Shown: positions 18,383-28,639 of the stretch, one piece after another | Layout of the letters: every line of letters starts with the position of its first letter | Position numbering within the stretch: position 1 is the first letter of the stretch | The notes under the pieces: model-generated | The model's input: the letters and a program-made list of their open reading frames with translations, nothing else | Database searches by the model: none | Told to the model about the DNA's origin: nothing | Assembly (NCBI GenBank): GCA_905116865.2 | Contig: CAJHNH020001592.1 | Span: forward strand, 93,846-157,845 | Direction: 5' to 3' | DNA from: Candidula unifasciata | Lineage: Eukaryota > Mollusca > Gastropoda > Stylommatophora > Geomitridae | DNA: 64,000 nucleotides | Program-made: the position numbers and the translations under genes

Positions 18383-19529
18383 AGATTGAATGGACTCAAA
18401 AGAAAAAGTGTTTAGGGTAAATAAGACTGATAGTTCCCAGAGTTCAGCTGATAAGATGAAAGTTAATAAAAACCGACAAACTCAAATAAATAGAAGTATA
18501 GTATGAATTCCCCAGAAATAACTAAATAAATAACTAGTCTTCACACAAAAAACCTGTTAATAATCAAGTCGCAATATATTTATAACTAAACTTGAATTTG
18601 GAAATGAAAAGTGTAAATCAATCTATCAATAAAACAGGTTAATTTAAGGAAATACCTAGTAACTTAATAAGACAGCTGTACTATATTAGTTAAAGCATAT
18701 TTATTAGAACAACCCACATAGAATATACCTTTCAAAGGACAACAATTAAATGAACTTGTTTTCTGTAACACCAGAATAAAATAACTTTGAACTCCAAACA
18801 CTTACTCAGCTTAATATTCCATTCTGTAGACTACAGAGTTCTTTGGGGTTAATCAGTCTGTATATAATTCAGTCACTTCAGCTGATTCCAAAGACGATAT
18901 TTTCGCAGCCTGAGGAGGACCAGCGGCTTCACACAACTGTCCACATCACCAACCAAGTGCGGATTGGTCTATAAAATATAAATGTATGCCCAATACACCT
19001 GAAGAGGTGAAAAAGGGTCTTTCACTGTTTACTATATTTTTTAAACTTTATAATATATTGAATCCAAGCAATGTATAGCACATAAAACTAATGATACCGT
19101 GTGGCACAGGATAATAGTTTATTGTGTACGATCATTAACCTAGGATAGCCCACCAAATGAGTACTCGCAGAAAAGATGCCAACGAGACAGAGGTGTCAGT
19201 AACCTTGAATGGTAACATAAGAAGCCTCCCAATATGTAAGAATTAGTAAGTAGTAACTATAAATCAACGGACAAGTATCGAGGCGGAGAAAATCAGGCAA
19301 TATTCATCTAAAGCTTTAAAAAATCGTCACATTCAACCAGCATTCCCTAAGCGGGAGCTTTAGGTTATAATTATGACTAGGTTATATGTGCCAGATAAAA
19401 TGGCTCAGCATTGCCCGCTACCAATAGCCCAGAATAGGACTCATGCAATGTTGATGCGATCAAAGGAGACAGACTCAAATACTGTTCCGACCGGCGACGA
19501 AGTCGTCAACCGGCAAGCCAATAGTTAAC
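18383..19529. other. no gene; one SINE S2 remnant
   Basis: Mostly AT-rich unique sequence. At about 18950-19045 the order caccaaccaagtgcggattggtct and the following body resemble the 3' half of SINE S2 at 27700-27795. It is degraded, with no head. Confidence 0.4.
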
Positions 19530-19822
19530 GCGGAAAATTTTAAAAGCTGCACTCATGAAGTCAAACCTATTACTGCCAGTCTAGCATGCTAGCCACTGTG
19601 TCACCATGATTTCCATAAACTTGTATATTCTGACTCAATAACCTGTGTATTTGTTTTGTTTCTTATGTAAATAAAATACAAAAATCTTCCAGCACACGAT
19701 TTACCCTGTTCAGCGTAATGTTTTCTTAAACTGATGATTAAATGTACACTAAGAAACTTAAAAAAAAAAAAATTCCTTGTAAGTTTGAATTTGAAAAGGC
19801 TAGACTGAAAAGGCACACACGC
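19530..19822 (+). repeat. duplicated segment, copy 2
   Basis: This is the partner of 13490-13790. It ends exactly where the family C LINE begins (gaatttgaaaaggctagactgaaaag), so that insertion may have cut it. The exon-like end has lost the cag acceptor seen in copy 1. Confidence 0.7.
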
Positions 19823-20540
19823 GCGGAAATAGTCCTGTGATCCCAGCCACATGAAAGCCTGTGTCACCGCCATCACCTCCATCGTCATGCTGCTGGTGAT
19901 CATGAATAAGGCACCACTGGCTTCCTGAACTGTTCTGCCTGAAGAGCGAGCTGTAAATGCCCGTGCACTCTTATGTCCTTGTATAATAGATCCGTCTGTG
20001 AAGATCACCACATCTGTCTCATCTGATTTGTCACTGATAAGCGCGCATAACTTGGCATTGCCAGCAGCTGGATTCTGCTCCCGACAACTCCTATCGAGCG
20101 TCACGACACAGGAGAATGTGAGATAGAGCGCTTTAGACTCTGGTATCCACTCCTCACCTGGATGGATGTCTGTAAGGCTGCAAACCTGCATGATGTCATT
20201 CTCTGCGCTTCCCAGCCACGATTTGCCCCTTTTAAGCCTATTGCCCTTTTTCTTGAAGAGAATGTGGTGCAAAAGGTGCTTCAGATCTTAGCTTTTTTTG
20301 AGGTATGCACGAACCCTCCAGATGTTCATGGTAGGGAAGTCAAGAAGGTACCTCATTGCTACACAAGAAGTGTCTCCAGTGCACCCTAGAATATTGCGCA
20401 TTGCTTCGTTTTGCAGCTTCTCAAGTCTTTCAATCTGAGTATGGCTGATAGTGAGGATGGCAAGAGCATATTCGATGGGAGAAAGTACAAGTCCCTGGAA
20501 CAGAAGCAAAACCAGTCTCTGCTCAGCGTTAGCGGCAGCC
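19823..20540 (-). mobile_element. LINE fragment, RT end plus RNase H start
   Basis: On the - strand, 20509-20288 keeps VLSPIEYALAILTISHTQIE and the NEAMRNILGCTGDT block. The frame 20272-19601 keeps RGKSWLGSAENDIMQVC and the RNase H motifs VIFTDGSII and SMTMEVMAVTQAF. It is related to family B but divergent. It stands back to back with the + strand copy starting at 20547. Confidence 0.75.
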
Positions 20541-20546
20541 AGGACC

Positions 20547-21845
20547 CTCAGCCAGAAGCTTCAGGGATTATGTGGATGCAGTTGCAGTGAAATGCCAAAA
20601 AGGACTTAATGCTCTCAAGATTATGGCAGCAATGGACATGGAACAAATAATGTTGTTCTCAATGTTCCAGCATGTGATCCTGTCGGTGATAGATTATGGA
20701 CTTGGCATGCTTACCATATCAAAGAGTCAGCTGAGGAAATTTGAACGCCAGAGTTTCACTCTGGTACCCATTTCCTAGAGGCTGGGTGAAGCCTGGGAGC
20801 CGCCCGGTTTCGAACACCGACGGTGGGCTGTAGCGAGTCGCAGCGGGATTCGAAAACAAGCTTCTTATCAACTGCGCCAGCCCCCCCCCCCCACCCCGGT
20901 AGTATGTATGAGATATATACTTGCACTGCCTACTATTGCAGATAGGCTCAAAGTTCTGCAAGCAAAGTCATATTTCAGAGTAGCTGCGGACATGAGGCAC
21001 CTCCTGCATGAAGCCTGGATAGAGCTAAGGGTCACAGAATTAAAAGAGGAAAGTCTTGGATGGCGCAAGCTGAAGACACATTTGGACAATTTTCTCGAGG
21101 AGAGGAGTAGGTCAAAGTGTCAGATCATATTTTAGACTTGTGTAGGGTTCTAATCACTTTGGGACGTGAATGCAGGGACTGGCCAGCTGGTGCTGCAGAA
21201 TCAGAAATGATTCATGACAATTCCCGCCCAAGTGATGTGATTGTATATACAGATGGCTCTGTGGTGAGGGGCAGACGAAGTGCATGGGGGGTTCATAGCG
21301 AAGGCGAATGGACGTCGCTTGGCGCAACAAAGCCTGGCATATTATATCACAACGTCAATTTGAGAATGGAGGTGGAAGCAGTAACTGCTACCTTCCGTTG
21401 GTTTGAGAATCAGCTGTACACACATGTCGTCATTGTAACTGACTCACAGAGCATGCTAAGAAAGATGGAGACAGGCATGCTCCGTTCAGAGTGGCAAGCT
21501 TCAGAGGTCTCGGGTAGTTAGCATCCTTTGGATATTTTCTCCAGGTCACGCAGGTGTGTTGGGAAATGAGCAGGCAGATAGACTGGCCGGTTCTGCACCA
21601 TGTGATGGGGAACTTATATATATGACAAGCTGGATGTTGTGAGGGCCCTTTGGGAGCGAGTGAACAGTGCCAAAGAACAGACAGATCATTACGGTCTTAG
21701 GAGAATGGCACTGCAAGGAGTTACAAGGGGATCTGGCCGACGCTCGACACTCGAACCATCGGAATTTTAACTCTTCGCTTGCTGCTTAAGCTGGGGACAG
21801 AGCGCTTATGGGAGTGTCCTGAGTACTGTGATGTCGATTCTTAAT
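20547..21845 (+). mobile_element. LINE family B, RT end plus complete RNase H domain
   Basis: The pieces in order are LNALKIMAAMDMEQIMLFSM and SVIDYGLGMLTISKSQL, then a SINE insertion (20747-20896), then RYILALPTIADRLKVLQAKS. The RNase H domain follows from about 21230: YTDGSVVRGRR with the first catalytic Asp, RMEVEAVTATF with the Glu, VIVTDSQSML with the second Asp, then after a stop PGHAGVLGNEQADRLAGSAP with the late Asp. The 3' end is near 21845. All the expected active-site residues are visible, but frames are broken. Confidence 0.8.
20747..20896 (-). repeat. tRNA-derived SINE family S3, copy 2
   Basis: It is inserted in the family B LINE between the SKSQL and RYILALP blocks. The - strand reading has a tRNA-like head, ggctggcgcagttgataag, and the B box ttcgaatcccgc, preceded by a run of G. 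It matches 12590-12745. Confidence 0.75.
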
Positions 21846-22233
21846 TCAACATTCAACAAATTTGCTTTGGTATATGTTCAGCTTAGTACTGTTCAGGCAT
21901 GACACTTTGCGTGATATACGACCTTTGACTAGAATGCGAACTTGTATGTGTCAAAATGTGTCATTGGACAAAGTCATGCCACCCTTATAAAGCCCAAACA
22001 AGCCGTGACAGCGTTGTTTGGAATGATCAGTCAAGTTCACGTTTCTGAAACATTGAGAAGGTAGAAGCAAAGTTCTTTGAGCAGATTTTTAGTAAAAGAC
22101 AAACCTGATCAGACTCAACCAGGTCCAAGCAGAAAAAAAAAAAGTGAAACGGATTAACCATTCTCCGTTTGTTTGGTATATGCACTGTTTCGCATACGTC
22201 CAAGGATCAGAAAGGATCGCATACCGAGGTACC

Positions 22234-22274
<41 letters not shown>

Positions 22275-23184
22275 CTATATAAAAATCAGATACAAAGGAT
22301 TAAAATATCTACCTCTGCTACTGATTCATAAATTAATGGCACAAAAATTGTTTGTTATTTAAATTAGGCTTTTAAAAATTAACTAGAACGGTAAAATTAA
22401 AAATACGACTTGATAACACAACGAGGTGACAAATAACAAGGATTACCCTACTGTACTATAAGCAAAGCAGAGGGAGTATTTTGTGATGAAGGAAAGAAAA
22501 GAGATAACTATAAAGGATAACATGGAAATCTACTCCTTGAAATCTCCTGAACTCCAAACCGACAAGTAAAAAAAAAAAAAAAAAAAGAGAGAAAAAGTTC
22601 GTTTAGATCAAAAGTATCTCACCCTGGCAAGAAATCTTCTGTGTAAAGTCTAGATCAGCAAAGCAACAAATACTAAACTAGGCAATCTAACCAAAAGTCA
22701 TTATCTTAACTAAAGACAACTGGAACTATAATCAAAACATTGAACATCTGTTTAGTTCACTTAACATAAAGTCAGCTTGGTCCACAAATAACATTAACAA
22801 CAACAGACGTGCTCGACAAGAATCTAAAGCGATCATCAGCTAACAAGGAAATATGATGATGACACCCAGCGAGATTACCTCAACAATGGAAAAAAAAAAA
22901 AAACCGAAACATATTTAACATGTACGTTAAGCTTCAAAATGCCACCAGACCAACAAATCACTTATAGCTACCTGCCATCCTAGTGAGAATACACACCTAC
23001 ATATTACACAGTATAACTACTAGAGACTACTATTTCAGGACTAAATATGGAAACGTACCACCGCCTGCGAAATCAGCTTGACAACCGGCCTTCCCCTGTA
23101 GTCGCCCACACCCATGCTGGCGAGCCCTAAGTGCAGAGCTACATCATCTGGGTAGGTCTCCGCAGAGTGCGTCCGGAAGTCAAA
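21846..23184. other. no gene recognised; (GT)n at 22236-22271
   Basis: AT-rich sequence with a perfect GT microsatellite of about 36 bp and two poly-A runs (22567-22586, 22889-22903). No exon-like frames. Confidence 0.5.
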
Positions 23185-25278
23185 TATGAGGCAAATACTG
23201 GTAACTGGTAACTGGTGTTGGTAAAAAAAACGAAAAACTTCTTGCCTCTTTCAACCGGCTCCTATACTGAGCGTTGGTTATATCGAAGCGGTGTTTTGTT
23301 GTCTGGAGTTTGTTCTCCAGTTATTGACGTTTCTGTTGTGGCGATTTACATTTCTGCCTGAGGTTTTGTTGCTTCTGTCAGAGTGAGGTAATTGGGCTTG
23401 GCTTGGGCGGCGGACATCGTGTCATCTGGTTGTGGGCTGTGAGGTTTTTTCGGGCTGGTGGGCGGGGTTGTTCAGCTGTCATGGCGGCTTGTGAGGTTTT
23501 CATTGGTTGCTGCATGTTGGCTTGGTGTTTGCTACTTCACGTGGGCGTCGTTTCCGTTTGAGTGGGCTGCTATCTTCGTTTTGTTGTTTCTTATGCTTTC
23601 GAGTTGAAGATGCCGGGTGGCCTCTTTGAGTTGCTTCACCTCCTTGTGTATTGCTGAGAAGTCGCCTTTCAGGCATTCCTTGAGGATGTACAGGTCTTGT
23701 GTGCACTTCTTCTCCAGATCTCCGGGTTTCACGTGTGCGTCGTGGATCTGCCTTTTTTCTGTCTTTTTCTTTCTTCGCGTTTTCTCTGGCTTCTATCGCT
23801 CTGTGCGTGGCTTCGAGTACACAGCTGAGTTTGTCGCATTCTTTGTTTGCCTCGGCTACCTCTGCTTTTGTTTTTGTCAGGTCTTTCTTGATGGTGGCTA
23901 CCTCGGAAAGTATACTTTTCTGGTTGTCTTTCAGTTCTTTGGCGGCTACTGCATCTGCTTCCTTCAACTTCTTGAGGTCGGTTAGATTTGCCATCAAGTC
24001 TGTTTTGAACTTCGCCATTTCTGTATTTTCCGTCTCGAGTCTCCTTTGAGTCTCGAGAGATGCCTGCAGGATGCTTCTCAGGTCTATCATCTCGTCCCTG
24101 TCTTGAGTCCTGAGTGCCCTGATTCTTACGTTCTCTTCTCGCAGGGATTTAATTTCGTCTCTCAGCTGCGTGATGACGTTGTTGTTCATAGCTGTCGGAC
24201 TGGGCGCCTGATATCTTTGTTTCGGCTCTGGGTTGTGTGTGGTCCTGGTGGTGGTGTTCGCCATCACTCTCTTGACTTCTTTCAGGTACGGGCAACCCAT
24301 GTACCTGGCGCTGTGTGCACCGGAGCAATTACAACATCTTCTGCTTGCGTTTGGTTTTTTAAAGTCAGGGTCGACTTTTGCCAGAGGGCATTCCCTGAAT
24401 AGGTGTGGGCCGGAACAGTAACGGCACGACTGGTTGCTGCGGCATGACGAGGCAGAGTGCCACGCCTTGTTGCAGCGAGAGCACTGCAAAACTTCTGTGG
24501 TGTAGGCTCCCGGTCGTTGCTGCTGCTGCCTGAGTGGGCGGGTGTTGGTCGGTTCCTGCGCCACGACTGGGGCGGCTTCTTGGTAGTCGGGTGCCTCGAT
24601 AGGGCCTACATCCAGGGCTGGCGGCGTCTGGGTGAGTGAGGCTGGTGTCTCCTCCGGGTCGTCGACCGGGTCTGGCAACGTCAGTTCTGGTGCGGCGACA
24701 GGAGCTTCCTCCTTTTTGGCTGAGGATGCCCTGGTGTCCCGGCGCTGGACCGGATTCTTCTTACCACGGGCCATGGTTTCGTGTGGCTGAGGCTGGTAAG
24801 TCGGGCGGCAATTGATTGCTCGGTCCCTGCAGAGTCTGGCAAGGCTTGTTAGAGTATCCTGAAAAGGACACCCAAGCGTGCTTTTCTCCGCAGTTCTCGA
24901 GACAATCGTTCAAAAAACTGGCGGGTGTGGCTGGCTCCTCAACAATGATGTGCTCCCGGGCTGCTAATAACCCACCCGCAGACGAATAACAATAGCTTAG
25001 TCGAGCCAAAACTCAGCCGAATATCAAGCGAGTTCTGACCAGTATCTAGCTATTGATAATCTGGCTGCGAATGGATAGTTAGCAAGCTAACGAGAGACAC
25101 GTGGCTGATCGGGCGGTAGAGCGAGCGAGCGAGAGAGAGAGCTGTGTCCGACTGGGCTGTCTGCGACTGAGTCCACTGCACTGCGCACGGAAATCCCGCT
25201 GGTACTGGTACTGGTGTTGGTAAAAAAAAACGAAAAACTTCTTGCCTCTTTCAACCGGCTCCTATGAGGCAAATACTG
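23185..25278 (-). mobile_element. ORF1-only LINE family A insertion with 16-bp target duplication
   Basis: The 16-bp direct repeat tatgaggcaaatactg at 23185-23200 and 25263-25278 flanks an element of about 2.06 kb. The element carries 5' leader, ORF1 (24774-23500) and about 300 bp of 3' sequence but no endonuclease or RT. About 62 bp are shared in direct orientation by its two ends (23204-23265 and 25201-25265), including cgaaaaacttcttgcctctt and tcaaccggctcctat. A longer relative with endonuclease sequence lies at 32047-34790. Confidence 0.85.
23500..24774 (-). CDS. LINE ORF1 protein with three zinc knuckles and coiled coil
   Basis: An intact 424-codon frame starting MARGKKNPVQ at 24774. 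Residues 20-95 are Pro/Glu/Ala-rich. Three knuckles follow: C98-C101-H106-C111 (CX2CX4HX4C), C117-C120-H124-C129 (CX2CX3HX4C) and C147-C150-H154-C161 (CX2CX3HX6C). A long heptad-type coiled coil covers about 200-345, and the C-terminus is basic (KRKRR). This layout is that of the RNA-binding gag-like ORF1 protein of Jockey/I-type LINEs, which packages element RNA. No ORF2 follows in this copy. The relative at 32409-33521 confirms the start position. Confidence 0.85.
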   Translation of the reverse strand: MARGKKNPVQRRDTRASSAKKEEAPVAAPELTLPDPVDDPEETPASLTQTPPALDVGPIEAPDYQEAAPVVAQEPTNTRPLRQQQQRPGAYTTEVLQCSRCNKAWHSASSCRSNQSCRYCSGPHLFRECPLAKVDPDFKKPNASRRCCNCSGAHSARYMGCPYLKEVKRVMANTTTRTTHNPEPKQRYQAPSPTAMNNNVITQLRDEIKSLREENVRIRALRTQDRDEMIDLRSILQASLETQRRLETENTEMAKFKTDLMANLTDLKKLKEADAVAAKELKDNQKSILSEVATIKKDLTKTKAEVAEANKECDKLSCVLEATHRAIEARENAKKEKDRKKADPRRTRETRRSGEEVHTRPVHPQGMPERRLLSNTQGGEATQRGHPASSTRKHKKQQNEDSSPLKRKRRPREVANTKPTCSNQ

Positions 25279-25536
25279 AGTCAGTTGGCCTTTTTATACC
25301 CAGTGGCCAGACATTTTCCCATTTTACTGACCAAAACTAATTTTTAAACCAGACTAAATCAAGATCTTCAAGCTGCTGAACAGCGGTCCTTGCCATTTTC
25401 CAGCCTATCATACTACTTTTGTGGAAGTAACTAGTTCTTGTGAGGAATGAGGCACCTTACGTCCACGTTTTACTGGTGGAACTGACGCTGTCCCTGCCAT
25501 CCCAGTCATATAGCGCTCATCTCTGATTGATTCCTT

Positions 25537-25926
25537 TTAAACTAATTTTTCATATGCTTCATCTGTGGCGTATTCCGAACAAAATTCCCAAAGTGCATCA
25601 ATAAAAGCCTTCAAACCTTGAATTTCATCATCGGGAATTTCATACCACAGAGTTGATTGAAAAAGTTTAGTGTCTCTTCCGTCTGGTTTCGCAAGATATT
25701 GTTTTATTAGCCTTTTAGCTGTTCTGCATTGGCTAACCGCGACACGCGGTTCTCGGGACTTGAAAGTCTTACCAACATAACTCACAGTCAGATTAGAAAT
25801 AGGTATTTTAGAACCCTTGGCAAGATCCGACATTCGTCTGTCCATGTTTCTAGTATAACATATGTAGTAATATTGAGTGCCAGCTTGGCGGAATAAGTAA
25901 AGTCTTGGATCAGCCGCTGTAGCCAT
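25537..25926 (-). CDS. intact single-exon ORF, GIY-YIG/T5orf172-like (tentative)
   Basis: 129 codons, ATG at 25926, TAA at 25537-25539. The N-terminal third reads LYLFRQAGTQYYYICYTRNM then DRRMSDL. This pattern of a YxF strand, a YYxIxYT strand, then an Arg-Arg helix resembles the GIY-YIG nuclease fold as found in T5orf172-type domains, though the usual K-I-G is Y-I-C here. The middle is basic (RTAKRLIKQYL) and the C-terminus acidic. No neighbour shares its reading. It could be a domesticated or mobile-element-linked gene or a chance frame; the family assignment is a guess from appearance. Confidence 0.4.
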   Translation of the reverse strand: MATAADPRLYLFRQAGTQYYYICYTRNMDRRMSDLAKGSKIPISNLTVSYVGKTFKSREPRVAVSQCRTAKRLIKQYLAKPDGRDTKLFQSTLWYEIPDDEIQGLKAFIDALWEFCSEYATDEAYEKLV

Positions 25927-26504
25927 AATTCAAACTGAGTGAGTGAGTGACTTTCTACCCCACTAGGACATCACACAAGCGATAAACACCCGATGACACA
26001 AAGTGCCACCATGTGGATGAGGATCACTGTGGAGAGGTCCCAGAAACCGCGTTCAGACATTTGGCCATTTTTATGACCTGCCTATATTGCGGCCCCTGGC
26101 AAAAGCCAGAGTGGGGCTTCAAATAACAAAAAAATTCGTCCTGATAAGGACGAAGTTTTATGTGACGTAACAAAATCAGAACTGGAAGCTGAAGTTAGGT
26201 TCTGCCAAGTAACCAATAACGCTTTACATTTCTTTGAAAAGTATACCTAAATATATCCAGTGTTTCTGCACTGCAAACATAGTAACGAAGTTGGTCGATT
26301 TGGGTTGTCCCTGAAAGTTTACATCCTTTAGATAAACGGGAAAAAAAATCTCAGTCTGGAGGAAACTTCAAGGAAATTACAATAAGGATACCTGCACCAC
26401 TTCCTGAAGCTATTTTTAGAGAAGGCGGTGGATATCTGTAATACACAAGCCTAGTGATGAGGGATTACACAAGATTATTTTCACAGCACTCCGGACAGAT
26501 CCGA
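25927..26504. other. no gene; 20-nt perfect hairpin at 26135-26154
   Basis: Upstream of the 25.5-kb ORF is AT-rich sequence with one perfect hairpin, ttcgtcctgataaggacgaa (8-bp stem, GATA loop). No promoter element is recognised. Confidence 0.4.
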
Positions 26505-26870
26505 TCACCTCCTCAAAAGCTCCACAAATGTAAAACGACTGATGACGCCCGTTCTGTGTTGGTTAATGAAACGTCTTGTCCCCTTAGTAAAATGTTCATG
26601 TCTTGCAGCTCCACGCTGCACCCTTATGTCCATCAGTCTAGACAGGGATACGAAGTCATGCATGTGCTTTGGCGTGCTCCTCGGTACGGTAAGTACAGCG
26701 CCTAACACAAGGCTAGTGTAACCGTTTATATATAATTTCAAATTGAAACCAACCACTAAGTTTCTACGTAGAAGGGGCTTTCCATAAAGTTTACGTTCCC
26801 ATATCCTGTTTTCATGAAATCCGAAGGTAGGTCTGGGTTTACCGTTTTCATCGAGTAGATTTACGCACAC
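26505..26870 (-). CDS. hypothetical ORF of 121 codons
   Basis: Starts MCVNLLDENGKPRPTFGFHE and contains LLRRNLVVGFNLKLYINGYT. The composition is protein-like and not low in complexity, but no domain is recognised. There is no splice support and no second copy in the window. It may be an exon, a relic of an unrecognised mobile element, or chance. Confidence 0.2.
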   Translation of the reverse strand: MCVNLLDENGKPRPTFGFHENRIWERKLYGKPLLRRNLVVGFNLKLYINGYTSLVLGAVLTVPRSTPKHMHDFVSLSRLMDIRVQRGAARHEHFTKGTRRFINQHRTGVISRFTFVELLRR

Positions 26871-27448
26871 ATTAAATCACAGTTTAAATAGTTTGCAGCC
26901 CATTCGTATGAACTATACATAATTTTGAAGATATATGGTGTGCCATTAAAAAACACAACTATATCGGTTATTGCAGAAATCATAAATGTATATACTAGAG
27001 TCAACATGAACCACAACCTTCTGCAATTAGTTATGTGATAATGGCACATAAAAAGCATACGCTTATATTGCTGGATCTGTCTTTAGTAAGATCAAAAGAA
27101 AAATTAAATGCGTTTCATGTAAGACTGCTACAAATGGATAAAACATTACCAGTTGAACTTGAGCTGAAAGAAGCTTCTACTTATACGCATTGTTAAGTGC
27201 GGTATTGATGAATGCATGTAATGTAATGTTACACAATTGTCGACACATTTACAATGATAATGAACTGATTTCATACAATAAACGTGGACAAATATGTACA
27301 CTAAAATTGCCACAGTTAACACTAACGTTGTTGATTGTTGCTGTTTGTGCCATGAGAAGAAATATTTTGTAGAGCTGCAGTATTGTTAAGAAAACTGCCA
27401 AGAAGAAAAGCTATTGCACATAGTGCTTTCATATTGGTTAGGTTAGTT
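26871..27448. other. no gene recognised, AT-rich
   Basis: Short open frames only; no repeat family from this window is found here. Confidence 0.5.
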
Positions 27449-27900
27449 GCGTATCCTTTACAGGACGTTGCAGAACCAACTCCAACAGCCCATGGCTGTT
27501 GTGTGGTTTAACTAGGCAAATTTACGTCCAGAGTCTGACTCGTAATCAAACGTACCGCGATCGAAATTCCACTGTGGGCTGCGTGGATTTTTATCGTGGT
27601 ATGGGACGTCGCAGGTCGACCCAGCCTCAAATGGGTACCAGGATGGGCTGTCCTGGGAAAGTAAAGACGGCCGGCGTAATGCTGACCACAGTACCCACCG
27701 AGTACAGATTGGTCTGTAAAAATATGGGTGCTCTTCCCATATGCTCGATGCGCCTAAGGGCGCGTAAAGGGATCTTTACTTTACTTTTTACTTTACTTAG
27801 TTCCCCCCTGCATTCTGGACCGTCTGCTTTCTTGATACCACTGTCGAAACCAAGGCGCATGGCCCGCAGGTGGGATCGAACCCGGCGTTCATGCTGACTG
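27449..27900 (-). repeat. SINE S1 copy 3, split by a SINE S2 insertion
   Basis: The part 27449-27533 (tcctttacaggacgttgcag to tttacgtccag) and the part 27800-27900 (ctttcttgataccactgtcg, then gggatcgaacccggcg) together make one S1 copy as at 14441-14668. The break falls after tttacgtccag, which continues directly with tagtttaccac in the unbroken copies. Confidence 0.85.
27534..27799 (+). repeat. tRNA-derived SINE family S2, copy 2, nested in S1
   Basis: It shares the body of the copy at 5615-5850 (the blocks cccagcct, tgtcctgggaaagtaaag, ccggcgtaatgctgacca, cccaccgagt). It ends in gggcgcgtaaagggatcttt and a tttactttac tail. The head near 27540-27575 has a B-box-like gatcgaaattcca. Confidence 0.8.
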
Positions 27901-28009
27901 TGCAATAAAAAACATGTTCATAATTTACTAAACTTTTTAAAGCAAGTCACTAACTTGTTTGCTAATTATTAACTAACAGTATCACTATTTGTTGATGTAA
28001 TATACTAAT

Positions 28010-28490
28010 CTGAAGATGATGGATGAGAGTAAAAAGAAAAAAAAATATATAGAAGAGTATTCTAGTATACATAAAGAAATGGTGAACAAATGCAAAAAGG
28101 CTAAAGAAACCCGGCTGAATCAGATGTGCACAGAGACTGGGAAAAATCAAAGTAAACACTCACATTCTATACACCAATTCATAAGCACATTAACAAGGAA
28201 GAAGAGACGTAACATCACCGGGTGTTTAAATTTGAAAGAAGGGGCAAAGTGAAATAACTAAAGGAGGGACAGAGTACTTGGGCGATCTGTTTGATGATAA
28301 TAGACCAGAAGTATATTTGCAGGACAACAGTCAAATTGAAATAATAACAAAATTGTAAAATGACATTTATAACATCGAGTACATTCCTAATGACCTATTA
28401 AAATCTATATTGAATGCTCTTTTAAAGAAACCAGGCACTTTAAAATGTGAAGAATATCGCAGCATAAATCTTATCGTCATGTGACAAAAA
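28010..28490 (+). mobile_element. RTE-like LINE fragment, linker and RT start
   Basis: The first frame is a Lys-rich linker (28016-28252). After a frame change come TEYLGDLFDDNRPEVYL, then YIPNDLLKSILNALLKKPGT and CEEYRSINLIVM. This is the N-terminal RT block (the LFxDNRPE, then KKPGxxxCxxxRxIxL series) of RTE-like elements. It is cut short and broken by stops. Confidence 0.7.
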
Positions 28491-28639
28491 TGTTACTTAT
28501 GTGACAGGCAGTGTTGCCACTTTTCTTTGACAAAAAACATATAGAAACGGGTTGTAAAATATCTAGAAATAACTAGATTTGCGCGGGTAACATCCATAAA
28601 AACATCAAAATGAAACAGTCACAAATTACAAAGCTATTG

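Noticed and set aside
20162..20389. + strand frame of 75 codons
   Set aside because: Shadow of the - strand LINE RT/RNase H fragment.
23617..24639. Several + strand frames of 60-122 codons
   Set aside because: Antisense shadows of the intact LINE ORF1 on the - strand.
26135..26154. Possible hammerhead-type ribozyme core (ctgata...cgaa)
   Set aside because: The sequence is a simple 8-bp hairpin; the CUGAUGA core, helix II and helix I partners of a hammerhead are absent.
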